Assembly (NCBI GenBank): GCA_016125215.1
Contig: WGMF01000032.1
Location: 62,001 to 126,000, forward strand
DNA: 64,000 nt
From: Phycisphaera sp.
GTDB taxonomy: Bacteria > Planctomycetota > Phycisphaerae > Phycisphaerales > Phycisphaeraceae
Direction: 5' to 3'
Of the stretch, positions 35,036 through 43,878 are shown in pieces; position 1 is the first letter of the stretch; every line of letters starts with the position of its first letter. The notes beneath the pieces were generated by a model. It saw only the letters and a program-made list of their open reading frames with translations, was not told the DNA's origin and ran no database searches. The position numbers and the translations under genes were made by a program.

Positions 35036-38000
35036 ATGAGCCTTATCAAGACTTGGGCGCCTTTTTTTCAAGCAAAGGTCCGCGCACGCGGCAGGGGGTA
35101 CTTCCTTTCCAACCGTGTCGAGCAGGTCCCCACGCTCGACGGCGAGTGGGTCCGGGCCCAGGTCCGTGGAAGCCAGGTTTATGAGGTGGCGCTGCGCACG
35201 CAGGACTCGCAACTTTCAGCCGAGTGTACCTGTGCCTTCTTCCAGGGCGGCAGCTACTGCAAGCACATCTGGGCCACGATCCTCCACGTCCAGAACCACG
35301 GCGTGCTATCCCCGGGCAGCAGCCACGGCAACGGGCAAAGCTCAACCGATCACGGGCAGATCGACCACCTTGCACCACGCCCGCCCAAGGCTCGCAAACG
35401 CACCGGACCCACCGCACCCCAAGCCTCCGACGAACCGACGTGGATGGGACGCCTGAGTTTGCTCAGACCCTATCAGGCTATGGGCGTCACCGAGCCGACC
35501 ACCGGCCTGCTCTCGCCACGGCAGATGGTTTACAGCATCCTCCCCGCGCGATCCGAAACCCAGCACAGCCTCGTCATCGAACTGCTCCAGCGCACACCGA
35601 CCGCCACCGGCTGGGCCAGGCCGAAAAAAGCACGCATCGATCCGTATGAACTCTCGACCATGGCCGACCCGACCGACCGTGAGTTGTGTGCGCTGATCCT
35701 CGGCGCCGAGCCGATCGACTCACTCTACGACAACTCGGCCCACAACGCGGCCCGGCGCGGGCACGCCCTGTTCATGCTCCCGCGCGGCGTCAACCGTTCG
35801 ATGATGAAAAAACTCATCGAGACCAGACGCTGCGTCCTCTCGACCGACGAACTCGAGGCCGACCTCTCGAAGTTCACCCCCATCGAATGGGACGGCCAGG
35901 ACGACCACCACTGGCGGCTCTGGCTCACCGGCAAACGCGATGAGAACAACGCGCTGCGCTTAGACCTCGAAGTCCGACGCGCAGGCCAGATCATGGCCAT
36001 CGACCAGCCCGTCGCGCTCGTGGGCGGGTTCGACGGCGTTGTGATCTACACCCAGACCGACCCGATGGGCAAGACCCGTCTGCTTGCGGCGGAATATGAC
36101 GACGACGCGGCCTCACGCTGGGCACAACAGTTCCGCGACCGCGCCGCAGCCGGTCGGGAAGACCCGACACTCATCGTCCCCGAGCACGACATCCCCGGAT
36201 TCCTCGATCGGCTGTATCTCATGCAGGCGCTGCCCGAGCTCGACCTCCCGCCGCGCGTCGGGAAACCCGAGGAACACGTCGAGCCGGTGCCCTGCGTCGA
36301 GGTCATCAGCCCGACCACGCTCGGTAAAGCCGGCGCGTCGGACACCTCGCGCAGCCAACTCACCGCCTACGTCTGGTTCGAGTACGGCAAGCTCCGCGTC
36401 CGCCCCGAAGCAACCGGCCAATTCGTCGCTACGCGCCCGGACGAAGAGGGCGCCGACGTGCTCGTACGCAGGGACCGCGACAAAGAACACCACCATCTTT
36501 CACAACTGATCTCCGCCGGCTTCCGCGCCGCAAGCGAGACCCCCTCGCGTGACGCCAACTCCGATGCGCTGCTCTTGCCTGCCAAGTCGCTGCCCTCGGC
36601 GGTAGCCTCGCTGCTCGAACAGGGCTGGCGCGTCTGGGCCGACCAGAAAGCCATCCGGAGGCCGGCCAATACATTCTGGTCCGTTTCGAGTGGCATCGAC
36701 TGGTTCGAGCTGCGCGGCGGAGTGCGCTTCGACACCGAGCAGGGCGAGCGTATTGTCGACCTGATGGACATCCTGGCCGCGGCGAGGGCGGGTCGGTCCA
36801 TGATCGAACTGGGCGACGGTACGCAGGGCATGCTGGCCATGGACTGGCTCAGGCAACAGGGCCTGCTCACCGCGCTGGGCAAGGCCGAGGGCGACCACCT
36901 GCGTTTCAAGAGTTCGCAGGCGGTGCTGCTCGATGCGCTGCTCGACTCACAGTCGCTGGTGAGTGCCGATGCACTCTTTGAACTGGCGCGCGAGAAGCTG
37001 CGCAGCTTCGACCGCATCTCGGCTCGGGATGCCAGAGAAACCTTCCGGGGGTCGCTTCGTCCGTACCAGCGCGAGGGGCTGGGATGGTTCGATTTTCTGC
37101 AGCAATTCGGCATGGGCGGCGTGCTGGCCGACGACATGGGCTTGGGCAAGACCGTGCAGGTCCTGGCGATGCTCGACGCGGTGTACGGGGAGAGTGGCCA
37201 AGTGGCTGGGGAAAGTGGCCAAGTGAAAGGCAAAGAATCCGAATCCGCGCACTCGGCCACTGGGCCACTCGACCACTCGGCCACTTCTGGCCACAAGCCC
37301 TCGCTCATCGTCGTGCCGCGCTCGGTCGTCTTCAACTGGATCGATGAGGCGGCACGCTTTGCCCCCAAGCTACGTGTGCAGGCTTACACCGGGGCGGACC
37401 GTTCGTCGCTGCGTGAGGCCTTCAAGGATCACGACGTGATCGTCACGAGCTACTCGCTCATGCGCCGCGATATTGCCGAGCTGCGTGAACACGAGTTCGA
37501 GTACGTCGTGCTCGACGAGGCCCAGGCCATCAAGAACCCCACCTCGCAATCCGCCAAGGCGGCGCGGCTCCTGCCCGCCCGGCACCGGCTGGCCCTCACC
37601 GGCACGCCCGTCGAGAACCACGTCGGCGACCTCTGGTCCATCTTCGAGTTCCTCAACCCCGGCATGCTCGGGTCGAGCACGCGCTTTGCCTCGCTCGTCA
37701 AGGGCGGCTCGCAGAACCCCACGAGCGTCGAGGCCGCCCGCGCAACCGGCCGCGCTCTACGTCCCTTCATCCTCCGCCGAACCAAGAAACAGGTTCTCAC
37801 CGACCTGCCCGAGAAAACCGAACAGACGATCCTCTGTCAGATGGACGCCCCGCAACGACGGATGTACGACAAGTTGTTACGTCACTACCGCGACTCGCTG
37901 CTCAAACAGCCCGGCTCGTCCGACAAATCCGGCACCAGCCCGATGATGGTTCTCGAAGCGCTGCTGCGCCTGCGTCAGGCCGCGTGCCACCCCGGGCTGA

Positions 38001-38533
38001 TCGATGAAAAGCTCATCCCCGAACCCAGTGCCAAACTCGAAACGCTGCTCGTGCGTCTACAGGACCTCATCGACGAGGGACACAAGGCGCTGGTCTTCAG
38101 CCAGTTCACGTCGCTGCTCTCGATCGTGCGCAGGCAGCTCGACGCGACCGGCGTGCCCTACGAATACCTCGACGGCCAGACGCAGGACCGCCAGACGCCC
38201 GTCAAGCGTTTCCAGGAAGACCCGTCGGTCCCGATCTTCCTCATCAGCCTCAAGGCCGGCGGCCTGGGCCTGAACCTCACCGCGGCCGGTTACGTCTTCA
38301 TCCTCGACCCGTGGTGGAACCCCGCCGTCGAAGCGCAGGCCATCGACCGCGCCCACCGCATCGGCCAGACCCAGCACGTCTTTGCCTACCGCCTCGTGTG
38401 CGAAGACACCGTCGAGCAACGCATCCTCGAACTCCAATCCCGCAAACGCGCCCTGGCCGACGCCATCGTCGAGGGCCAGGACAGCCTCATGTCAAACCTC
38501 TCCCGCGCGGATCTGGAGATGCTGTTGAGTTAA
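35036..38533 (+). CDS. SWIM zinc-finger SNF2/DEAD-box helicase with in-frame repeat insertion
   Basis: A 1165-residue protein. An N-terminal SWIM zinc finger has CxC...CxH (Cys64, Cys66, Cys75, His77). After a long middle region, the SNF2 core begins with DDMGLGKT (Lys705) and includes [29 protein letters not shown] and [13 protein letters not shown]. Such bacterial proteins are Swi2/Snf2-like ATPases that move along double-stranded DNA or remodel nucleoprotein; the target is unknown. Residues 719-753 ([12 protein letters not shown], then [13 protein letters not shown]) are a low-complexity insertion between motifs I and Ia, encoded by the GGCCACTT repeat also found in priA. Confidence 0.93.
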   Translation: MSLIKTWAPFFQAKVRARGRGYFLSNRVEQVPTLDGEWVRAQVRGSQVYEVALRTQDSQLSAECTCAFFQGGSYCKHIWATILHVQNHGVLSPGSSHGNGQSSTDHGQIDHLAPRPPKARKRTGPTAPQASDEPTWMGRLSLLRPYQAMGVTEPTTGLLSPRQMVYSILPARSETQHSLVIELLQRTPTATGWARPKKARIDPYELSTMADPTDRELCALILGAEPIDSLYDNSAHNAARRGHALFMLPRGVNRSMMKKLIETRRCVLSTDELEADLSKFTPIEWDGQDDHHWRLWLTGKRDENNALRLDLEVRRAGQIMAIDQPVALVGGFDGVVIYTQTDPMGKTRLLAAEYDDDAASRWAQQFRDRAAAGREDPTLIVPEHDIPGFLDRLYLMQALPELDLPPRVGKPEEHVEPVPCVEVISPTTLGKAGASDTSRSQLTAYVWFEYGKLRVRPEATGQFVATRPDEEGADVLVRRDRDKEHHHLSQLISAGFRAASETPSRDANSDALLLPAKSLPSAVASLLEQGWRVWADQKAIRRPANTFWSVSSGIDWFELRGGVRFDTEQGERIVDLMDILAAARAGRSMIELGDGTQGMLAMDWLRQQGLLTALGKAEGDHLRFKSSQAVLLDALLDSQSLVSADALFELAREKLRSFDRISARDARETFRGSLRPYQREGLGWFDFLQQFGMGGVLADDMGLGKTVQVLAMLDAVYGESGQVAGESGQVKGKESESAHSATGPLDHSATSGHKPSLIVVPRSVVFNWIDEAARFAPKLRVQAYTGADRSSLREAFKDHDVIVTSYSLMRRDIAELREHEFEYVVLDEAQAIKNPTSQSAKAARLLPARHRLALTGTPVENHVGDLWSIFEFLNPGMLGSSTRFASLVKGGSQNPTSVEAARATGRALRPFILRRTKKQVLTDLPEKTEQTILCQMDAPQRRMYDKLLRHYRDSLLKQPGSSDKSGTSPMMVLEALLRLRQAACHPGLIDEKLIPEPSAKLETLLVRLQDLIDEGHKALVFSQFTSLLSIVRRQLDATGVPYEYLDGQTQDRQTPVKRFQEDPSVPIFLISLKAGGLGLNLTAAGYVFILDPWWNPAVEAQAIDRAHRIGQTQHVFAYRLVCEDTVEQRILELQSRKRALADAIVEGQDSLMSNLSRADLEMLLS
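37190..37294. repeat. GGCCACTT-type repeat inserted in frame in the SNF2 gene
   Basis: The 105 bases contain GAGAGTGGCCAAGTGGC near the left end and GGCCACTGGGCCACTC then GGCCACTTCTGGCCAC at the right, all in multiples of GGCCACT. They read as about 35 residues with no family match. The starting 15 bases are identical to the start of the priA insertion. Confidence 0.75.
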
Positions 38534-38560
38534 CGCGTTGTAGGCCGGTAGGGCGCGGGG

Positions 38561-38958
38561 AAGGAACCGCAGATTCCGCAGATGACGCAGATTTCAAGGC
38601 AGATAAGAGGCGATCATCTAACCCTCACCAGCCGGGCCATACCCACGCTCGTAAAAGAATGAATAACCCAGCGCCGGCACTCAGCCCGATGAGACATACC
38701 AACAGCCATCGTTCAACTTGAGGCATCTGTCGGGCAGATGTTTGATGGCCGCGCAAGAGCAAGAGTATTCCTATTGCAAACACAACACCAACAAGCACAA
38801 CCACCACGGGCAGCCCCAGCCGGTGGAAGAAGTCCATGACGGGTGAACGTTCGGGCGCGGCCCGTGTAAGCATTAACAACATGTAAGTCCACCAAACGCT
38901 CTTAGCCTTATCTGCCTTGAAATCTGCACCATCTGCGGAATCTGCGGTTTCTGTATCG
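38561..38958. repeat. GCAGATT-family hairpin element, copy 2, with a 300-base interior
   Basis: The left arm (38561-38606) begins GGGGAAGGAACC and the right arm (38906-38958) ends GGTTTCTGTATCG. Arms of about 45 bases, each of GCAGATNNC-type units, are inverted. The interior, about 300 bases, holds a small open frame for a two-helix membrane protein. This is the only copy that carries such an interior. Confidence 0.85.
38625..38837 (-). CDS. Small two-helix membrane protein inside a hairpin element
   Basis: A 70-residue frame with two hydrophobic segments: LGLPVVVVLVGVVFAIGILLLL (roughly 7-28) and LLVCLIGLSAGAGLFILLRAW (roughly 44-64), separated by a short basic-rich loop. It starts at ATG 38837; an in-frame ATG at 38873 would add a basic tail. 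No Shine-Dalgarno sequence is visible. No homologue is recognised. Base and codon use differ from neighbours (more A/T), and it lies wholly between the inverted arms of a hairpin element, so it may be a passenger gene. A real product is likely but unproven. Confidence 0.4.
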   Translation of the reverse strand: MDFFHRLGLPVVVVLVGVVFAIGILLLLRGHQTSARQMPQVERWLLVCLIGLSAGAGLFILLRAWVWPGW

Positions 38959-38989
38959 GAGCGGGGGTGAGTTCGAAATCCCACGACCT

Positions 38990-40165
38990 TCACGTCGCGG
39001 GCACGAACGCTTCGATCAAGAGCCCGAAGCCTTGCAGGGCGGTGGGTTGGAAGGGGTGGTCGGTGATGAGCTTGATCCGGCGGACGCCCAGGTCGCGGAG
39101 GATCTGGCAGCCGATGCCGTACGCACCGTGATGGGTGGGCGGATGGCTCCCGGGGGTCGGTTGTGACCGACCGAGTTTGAGGCCGCCGTCATCGTCGTGA
39201 ACTTCATGGTGCAATGATTGCAACCGTTGGAGCAGTCCCCGGCCGGCCATCTCGTGGCGGAGGTAAACGATGGCGCCCTCGCCCGCTTCGTCGATCATCT
39301 TCATCGCGCGGTGCAGCGTCTGTCCGGTGGGTTGCGTGGCGTCGCCAAAGACATCGCCCAGCAGGTTCTGGCTGTGCATGCGCACGAGCACGGGGCGGTC
39401 GATCTCGACGGGTTGGCCGTCGGGCGCAAGGTTGCCGACGCTTCCACGTACGAGGGCGACGTGGGGCTGGGCATCGACCCGGCTGCGGTAGGCGATGAGT
39501 TTGAACTTCCCGAACGCGCTATCGAAGGGCACGGTGTCGATCCGCTCGACGAGCTTGTCGCGTTCGAGGCGGTGGTGAATCACGTCGGCGACGCTGCACA
39601 TCTTGATGCCGTGTCTGGTGCAGAGTTTTTCCAGATCGGGCAATCGTGCCATCGAGCCGTCGTCGTTCATCACCTCGATGATGGCCGCCGCCGGTGTGAG
39701 GCCCGCGAGTCGGCAAAGGTCAACCGAACCCTCCGTCTGCCCCGCACGCACAAGCACCCCGCCGTCCCGCGCGCGCAGCGGGTTGATGTGCCCCGGCCGT
39801 GCCAGGTCGGTGGGCTTCGTGTTCGGGTCGATGGCCACGCGCACGGTCGTCGCGCGGTCCCTGGCGCTCACGCCGGTGGTGATGCCGAACTTCTCGTGGG
39901 CGTCGATGGTGACCGTGAAGGCGGTTGATCGTTGCGTGGTGTTGACGCTGCTCTGCGGGTGCAGTTCGAGGCGGTCGCACATCGCCCCGGTCATCGCCAG
40001 GCACAGCACGCCCCGCCCCTCGCGCACCATGAAGTTCACCACCTCGGGCGTGACAAACTCCGCGGCACAGACCAGGTCGCCCTCGTTCTCACGGGCCTCG
40101 TCGTCGATAAGTACGACCATCTTGCCGCGGCGCAGGTCGTCGAGGATGTCCACAATCGGGTGCAT
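38990..40165 (-). CDS. ribBA: RibBA-type protein with degenerate GTP cyclohydrolase II domain
   Basis: A 391-residue fusion. The N-terminal domain (1-205) has DHBP synthase hallmarks: DDEARENEGDLVCAAE, TGVSARDR and RPGHINPLRARDGGVLVRAGQTEGSVDL. It converts ribulose 5-phosphate to the riboflavin precursor. The C-terminal domain looks like GTP cyclohydrolase II, but the Cys ligands of the catalytic zinc are gone: the motif HSECLTGDVFGSLRCDCG reads HSQNLLGDVFGDATQPTG here (residues 264-281). The HNGRG-like GRG (308-310) and YGIGCQILRDLG remain. The second domain is probably inactive. The start at 40165 gives the family N terminus. Confidence 0.9.
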   Translation of the reverse strand: MHPIVDILDDLRRGKMVVLIDDEARENEGDLVCAAEFVTPEVVNFMVREGRGVLCLAMTGAMCDRLELHPQSSVNTTQRSTAFTVTIDAHEKFGITTGVSARDRATTVRVAIDPNTKPTDLARPGHINPLRARDGGVLVRAGQTEGSVDLCRLAGLTPAAAIIEVMNDDGSMARLPDLEKLCTRHGIKMCSVADVIHHRLERDKLVERIDTVPFDSAFGKFKLIAYRSRVDAQPHVALVRGSVGNLAPDGQPVEIDRPVLVRMHSQNLLGDVFGDATQPTGQTLHRAMKMIDEAGEGAIVYLRHEMAGRGLLQRLQSLHHEVHDDDGGLKLGRSQPTPGSHPPTHHGAYGIGCQILRDLGVRRIKLITDHPFQPTALQGFGLLIEAFVPAT

Positions 40166-40189
40166 GGATTGATTTTAGTGATGGGGAGG

Positions 40190-40388
40190 GTTTCACGCAG
40201 GGGCCGCGGAGAGAGGGGGGTAAGGCAAAGAGATTTCACGCCAAGCTCGCCAAGTGCGCCAAGGGATTGAAGGATCAATATTCACTCTAGATCATCAATC
40301 ATCAATGCTTTGATACTTGGCGTCCTTGGCGAGCTTGGCGTGAAACCCTGCCTTTCCCCGCGCTCTCTGCGACCGTGAGCGTGAAACA
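40190..40388. repeat. Nested hairpin element: GCAGAGAG-type outer arms, GCCAAG/CTTGGCG inner arms
   Basis: The outer left arm (about 40190-40230) is TTTCACGC followed by CGCGGAGAGAGG. The outer right arm ends GAGCGTGAAAC. Between them, GCCAAGCTC, GCCAAGTGC and GCCAAGGG (from 40240) pair with CTTGGCGTCC-type units (40317-40340). The centre reads ATCATCAATCATC, which also occurs in the half copy at 33955. Two element families are therefore nested. Confidence 0.85.
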
Positions 40389-40389
40389 A

Positions 40390-41604
40390 TCACGCCGGCG
40401 TGAGGCGCACGACGGTGCGGGGCTGGAACGGGTACTCATTCACAAGCTCAACGAGGTCGGCCACGGTGACTCGCGTGAGGCGTGCCAGTTCTTCTTCGAG
40501 GGGGATATGTTCTTGCAGATATAGCCACTGCCCGCCGAGGCTGCTCATTCGCCCCATGGGGGTCTCGCCCTGGAGCGTCGCGGCGGTGGCGAGTTTGTTC
40601 TTCACGCGCTCGAGTTCGTCGTCTTCGATGTGGTCGGCAAACGTGTCGAGCGACTGGTGCAACACTTCCTCGACCTCGTCCGCGCGGTCGGTGTCGCACG
40701 AGGCAAAGACGATATACGAACCCGTCCGGTCCTGCGGGTTGAAGTCGAAGCTCACCTCGTCCGCCAGACCGGGGTCGATGAGCGACCAATACAACCGTGA
40801 GCCGTCCTCGTCGCCCAGCGCGTCGGCGAGGACCTTGGCGGCGTAGCGTTTTTCGTCCTGTGCCCCGGGCGCGGGCATCATCATGGCCAGGTAGTGCCGG
40901 TTGACCCGCGCGTCGCGCTCGGTGCGTTTTTCGCCTGTCGCGGGGGGTTGGCCGTGCATGCGACTGGCCCCGGTGGGTTTCCATGTTTGCGTGAGCGTGC
41001 CCAATTCATCGACGAGCTTCTTGAAGTTCAACCTGCCCGCCGCAGCCACGACGATGTTGTCCGGGCTGTAACGCTCGTTGAAGTAATCGCGCATCTGTTC
41101 GACCTGCAGGCCGCCGACGGTCTGCGTCGTGCCCAACACACGGTGGCCCAGCGGGTGCGAGTCGAAGTGCGCAAGATTGAGCGCATCGTGCAGGCGCCAC
41201 TGCGGGCGGTCGTCGTACATGCCGATCTCTTCGAGGATGACCTTCTTCTCCATGTCGAAGTCGCTCTCGCGCAGCGCGGGGCGGAGGATGTCCGCCAGCA
41301 GGTCCGTGGCCTGAGAAAAGTGCTCGGGCAGGACCTGTGCGTAATACGCGGTCAGCTCTTCGGAGGTAAAGGCGTTGTAGTTGGCGCCGATCTCGTCGAA
41401 CTCGCGGTTGACGTCCTCAGCGGTCCGACGCGCGGTGCCCTTGAACATCATGTGCTCAAGAAAGTGCGAGACCCCCATGACCCCCGGTAGTTCGTCACGC
41501 GCGCCGGTGGCGACAAAAAAACCAATCGCCGACGTGTGCGCATCGGGCATCGACTCCGCAAGCACGGTCAGTCCGTTGGGCAGGCGGTGGTGGTGGAAGG
41601 GCAT
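40390..41604 (-). CDS. M16-family zinc metalloprotease
   Basis: A 404-residue peptidase. The inverted zinc motif HxxEH is HFLEH (His47, Glu50, His51), and a downstream Glu ligand lies in VILEEIGMYDD. The second half is the typical non-catalytic partner domain. Members include mitochondrial processing peptidase-like and insulysin-like enzymes, which degrade short peptides in a clam-shell chamber. No signal peptide is seen. The start matches the canonical FHHHRLPNGLTVL. Confidence 0.93.
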   Translation of the reverse strand: MPFHHHRLPNGLTVLAESMPDAHTSAIGFFVATGARDELPGVMGVSHFLEHMMFKGTARRTAEDVNREFDEIGANYNAFTSEELTAYYAQVLPEHFSQATDLLADILRPALRESDFDMEKKVILEEIGMYDDRPQWRLHDALNLAHFDSHPLGHRVLGTTQTVGGLQVEQMRDYFNERYSPDNIVVAAAGRLNFKKLVDELGTLTQTWKPTGASRMHGQPPATGEKRTERDARVNRHYLAMMMPAPGAQDEKRYAAKVLADALGDEDGSRLYWSLIDPGLADEVSFDFNPQDRTGSYIVFASCDTDRADEVEEVLHQSLDTFADHIEDDELERVKNKLATAATLQGETPMGRMSSLGGQWLYLQEHIPLEEELARLTRVTVADLVELVNEYPFQPRTVVRLTPA

Positions 41605-41634
41605 GGGGGGCAGTGGGTAGAGGGTGGAAAGGTG

Positions 41635-41702
41635 AGAGTAGACTCGGAACGGCGATGTGAACCGCGTGACGTGGTGAAGAACGGCCCCGCCACTTCTACT
41701 CT
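41635..41702. repeat. Inverted repeat between the M16 and thioredoxin genes
   Basis: AGAGTAGA (41635-41642) pairs with TCTACTCT (41695-41702), inside weaker flanking complementarity (GGTAGAGGGT with the ACTTACCCATC stretch). It may be a remnant of another hairpin family. Confidence 0.5.
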
Positions 41703-41731
41703 CTACTTACCCATCACCACGCACCAACACC

Positions 41732-42064
41732 TCACCCCGCGATTTTCTTGAGTTCGTTGACGAACTCCTGCTTGGGCGTGACGCCGACGAACTTGCGGAC
41801 GACCTGGCCGTCCTTGAAGAGCATGATGGTTGGGATGGCGCTGATGCCGAACTTGACGGAGACGTCGCGGTTGGAGTCGGTGTCGACCTTGCCGACCTTG
41901 ACCTTGCCGTCGAACTCCTTGGCCAGTTCGTCGATGGTGGGGGCAAGCATTCGGCAGGGCATGCACCACTCCGCCCAGAAGTCGACGAGCACGGGCTTGT
42001 CGGACTGGACGACTTCGGATTCGAAATTATCGTCGGTCAATTCGAGGACGGCTTCGCTGGCCAT
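41732..42064 (-). CDS. trx: Thioredoxin with WCMPC active site
   Basis: A 110-residue thioredoxin. The active site is AEWCMPCRM (Cys34 and Cys37) rather than the canonical WCGPC; the residue between the cysteines tunes the redox potential. The rest of the fold is standard (VLVDFWAEW, KVDTDSN, PTIMLFKDG). A good Shine-Dalgarno sequence (AAGGAG) lies upstream. It is probably a cytosolic reductant for ribonucleotide reductase and other proteins. Confidence 0.95.
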   Translation of the reverse strand: MASEAVLELTDDNFESEVVQSDKPVLVDFWAEWCMPCRMLAPTIDELAKEFDGKVKVGKVDTDSNRDVSVKFGISAIPTIMLFKDGQVVRKFVGVTPKQEFVNELKKIAG

Positions 42065-42225
42065 GGCGTGAACTCCTTCAGCCGCGCGTGGGCGGCGGGG
42101 TTGTGAGTGAATGAAACGGCAGGATTCTAGGCCCGTTTGCCTCTTTGTTCAACACACCTTGTCCTGCCGTTATTCCCCGCCGTTGCTACGATGTCCCCCG
42201 ACCCACAGCCACACAGGAGCACGCG

Positions 42226-43119
42226 ATGGCGACGACCAGCCCGGTAAAAAGCCTTGGTTTCATAGGCCTGGGCGTGATGGGTCGGAGCATGGCGGGGCAC
42301 CTGCACGACGCGGGGTACGCCTTGCACGTCCACACGCGCACGAAAGCCACAGCCGAGGCGCTGCACGGACGCGGCGCGGTCTGGCACGACACGCCCTCTT
42401 CGCTTGCCCCGTTGTGTGACGCCATCATCACCATCGTCGGCTACCCGCGCGATGTCGAGGAGGTCTACTTCGGCAAAGACAACCGGTCGGGGCTGCTGCA
42501 CAACGCCAAGCCGGGCGCGGTGCTGATCGACATGACCACGTCCAGCCCGCGTCTGGCGCAACGCATTGCGAAAGAGGCTTCCCACGGGGGCCTTGCCGCC
42601 GTGGACGCGCCGGTCTCAGGGGGCGACGTCGGGGCACGCAACGCGACGCTGTCGATCATGGTTGGCTCGGACCCGGACGTGTTTGAGCGGGTCAAACCGA
42701 TCCTGGGGAAACTGGGGACTAACATTGTGTTACAAGGCCCGCCGGGGTCGGGTCAGCACACGAAGATGTGCAACCAGATCGCCATCGCGTCGAACATGCT
42801 CGGGGTGTGCGAGGCGATGGTCTATGCCGAGCGTTCGGGCCTCGACCCCCGGAAGGTTTTGTCGAGCATCGAAAAAGGGGCGGCGGGGAGCTGGTCGCTC
42901 TCCAACCTGGCCCCACGCATGCTCGACGGCAACTTCGATCCCGGGTTTTTCGTCAAACACTTCATCAAGGACATGACGATCGCGCTGGAGTCGGCCAAGG
43001 AGATGGGGCTGGAGCTACCCGGTCTTTCGCTGGCCAGGTCGCGTTACGAAGAGCTGGTCCGCGCCGGGGGCAAAGACCTCGGGACGCACGCGCTGTTCAA
43101 GCTCTATTCAAATGTATGA
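42226..43119 (+). CDS. 3-Hydroxyisobutyrate dehydrogenase-family NAD(P)-dependent enzyme
   Basis: A 297-residue beta-hydroxyacid dehydrogenase. Rossmann motif GFIGLGVMGRSMAGHL, the substrate-binding DAPVSGGDVGAR block, and catalytic Lys in GQHTKMCNQI are clear. Related enzymes include 3-hydroxyisobutyrate dehydrogenase and tartronate semialdehyde reductase (GarR); the substrate is not predicted. AGGAG lies before the chosen start. Confidence 0.88.
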   Translation: MATTSPVKSLGFIGLGVMGRSMAGHLHDAGYALHVHTRTKATAEALHGRGAVWHDTPSSLAPLCDAIITIVGYPRDVEEVYFGKDNRSGLLHNAKPGAVLIDMTTSSPRLAQRIAKEASHGGLAAVDAPVSGGDVGARNATLSIMVGSDPDVFERVKPILGKLGTNIVLQGPPGSGQHTKMCNQIAIASNMLGVCEAMVYAERSGLDPRKVLSSIEKGAAGSWSLSNLAPRMLDGNFDPGFFVKHFIKDMTIALESAKEMGLELPGLSLARSRYEELVRAGGKDLGTHALFKLYSNV

Positions 43120-43207
43120 TTGGGGGCGCCGGGAATCACACTGGCGGGCAAGCCTCCAGTGGCACCCAACCGTTGCGGTTCACTCCCGGTGACCGGGGGG
43201 CCGGGGT

Positions 43208-43846
43208 TTACGGCGGGTCGCTGGGGGGGATGTTGCTGGCGGTGCTGGTCAGGCCGAAGAAAGACCAGTCTTCACGGTAGCTGCGGCCGATGACGACGGG
43301 GCACTTGGCGACGACGAAGCCTGTTTCCCTTTCGTAGGCGATATAAGCGATGCCCGCGGTGCCCCACTGTTTGTCGCTCTTGACCAGCGCCAGTTCGGGC
43401 GTGGAGACAGAGGCGGCGGGGATGCCGGCACTCGAGGCGATGTCGCCGACCGGGATACCGGGGATGCCGACAAGAAACTCCCTGCGGTCGATGCCGACGC
43501 CGGGCGTGCGCAGCTCGACGATGATGTCCGCCTCCTCGCGGTGCTCCGTGAGCTTGACACCCAGTTCGAGCAGCTTGGCCCGCGCACAGGCCACGAGGTA
43601 CTCATACTCCGGGTGGCCCATGAAGGTGTTGTCGATGTAGACGCTCTTGTTGGTCAGTTCGTCCGCGGCGAGCTGGGCGACGGCGCGCTGCGAGGCGACG
43701 GAGAAGAGGTAGATCTCGGTCGCGGTGCGCATCGGATCGGTCTGGCGCACCTTGGTGCAGCCGGTGACAAGAAGCAGCGTGGCGCAACTCATAAGGGTGA
43801 TGAGACGACCCGCGTTCGAGAAATTGTTGTGCCCGATCTTGAGCAT
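43208..43846 (-). CDS. DUF6655-like lipoprotein
   Basis: A 212-residue protein with a lipobox (TLLLVTGC, lipid Cys near 30) and a starting Met chosen from the signal peptide. The family pattern TDPMRTATEIYLFSVASQRAVAQL followed by SVYIDNTFMG, with a beta-rich remainder, matches the planctomycete DUF6655 lipoproteins as I remember them. The function is unknown. It may be cotranscribed with rmlB, which ends 32 bases upstream. Confidence 0.65.
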   Translation of the reverse strand: MLKIGHNNFSNAGRLITLMSCATLLLVTGCTKVRQTDPMRTATEIYLFSVASQRAVAQLAADELTNKSVYIDNTFMGHPEYEYLVACARAKLLELGVKLTEHREEADIIVELRTPGVGIDRREFLVGIPGIPVGDIASSAGIPAASVSTPELALVKSDKQWGTAGIAYIAYERETGFVVAKCPVVIGRSYREDWSFFGLTSTASNIPPSDPP

Positions 43847-43878
43847 GAACCCAATGGTAGTCCGTACGTGAGCGTGTG

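Noticed and set aside
39218-39928. Open frame antisense to ribBA
   Set aside because: Shadow frame; the minus-strand gene carries full DHBP synthase motifs.
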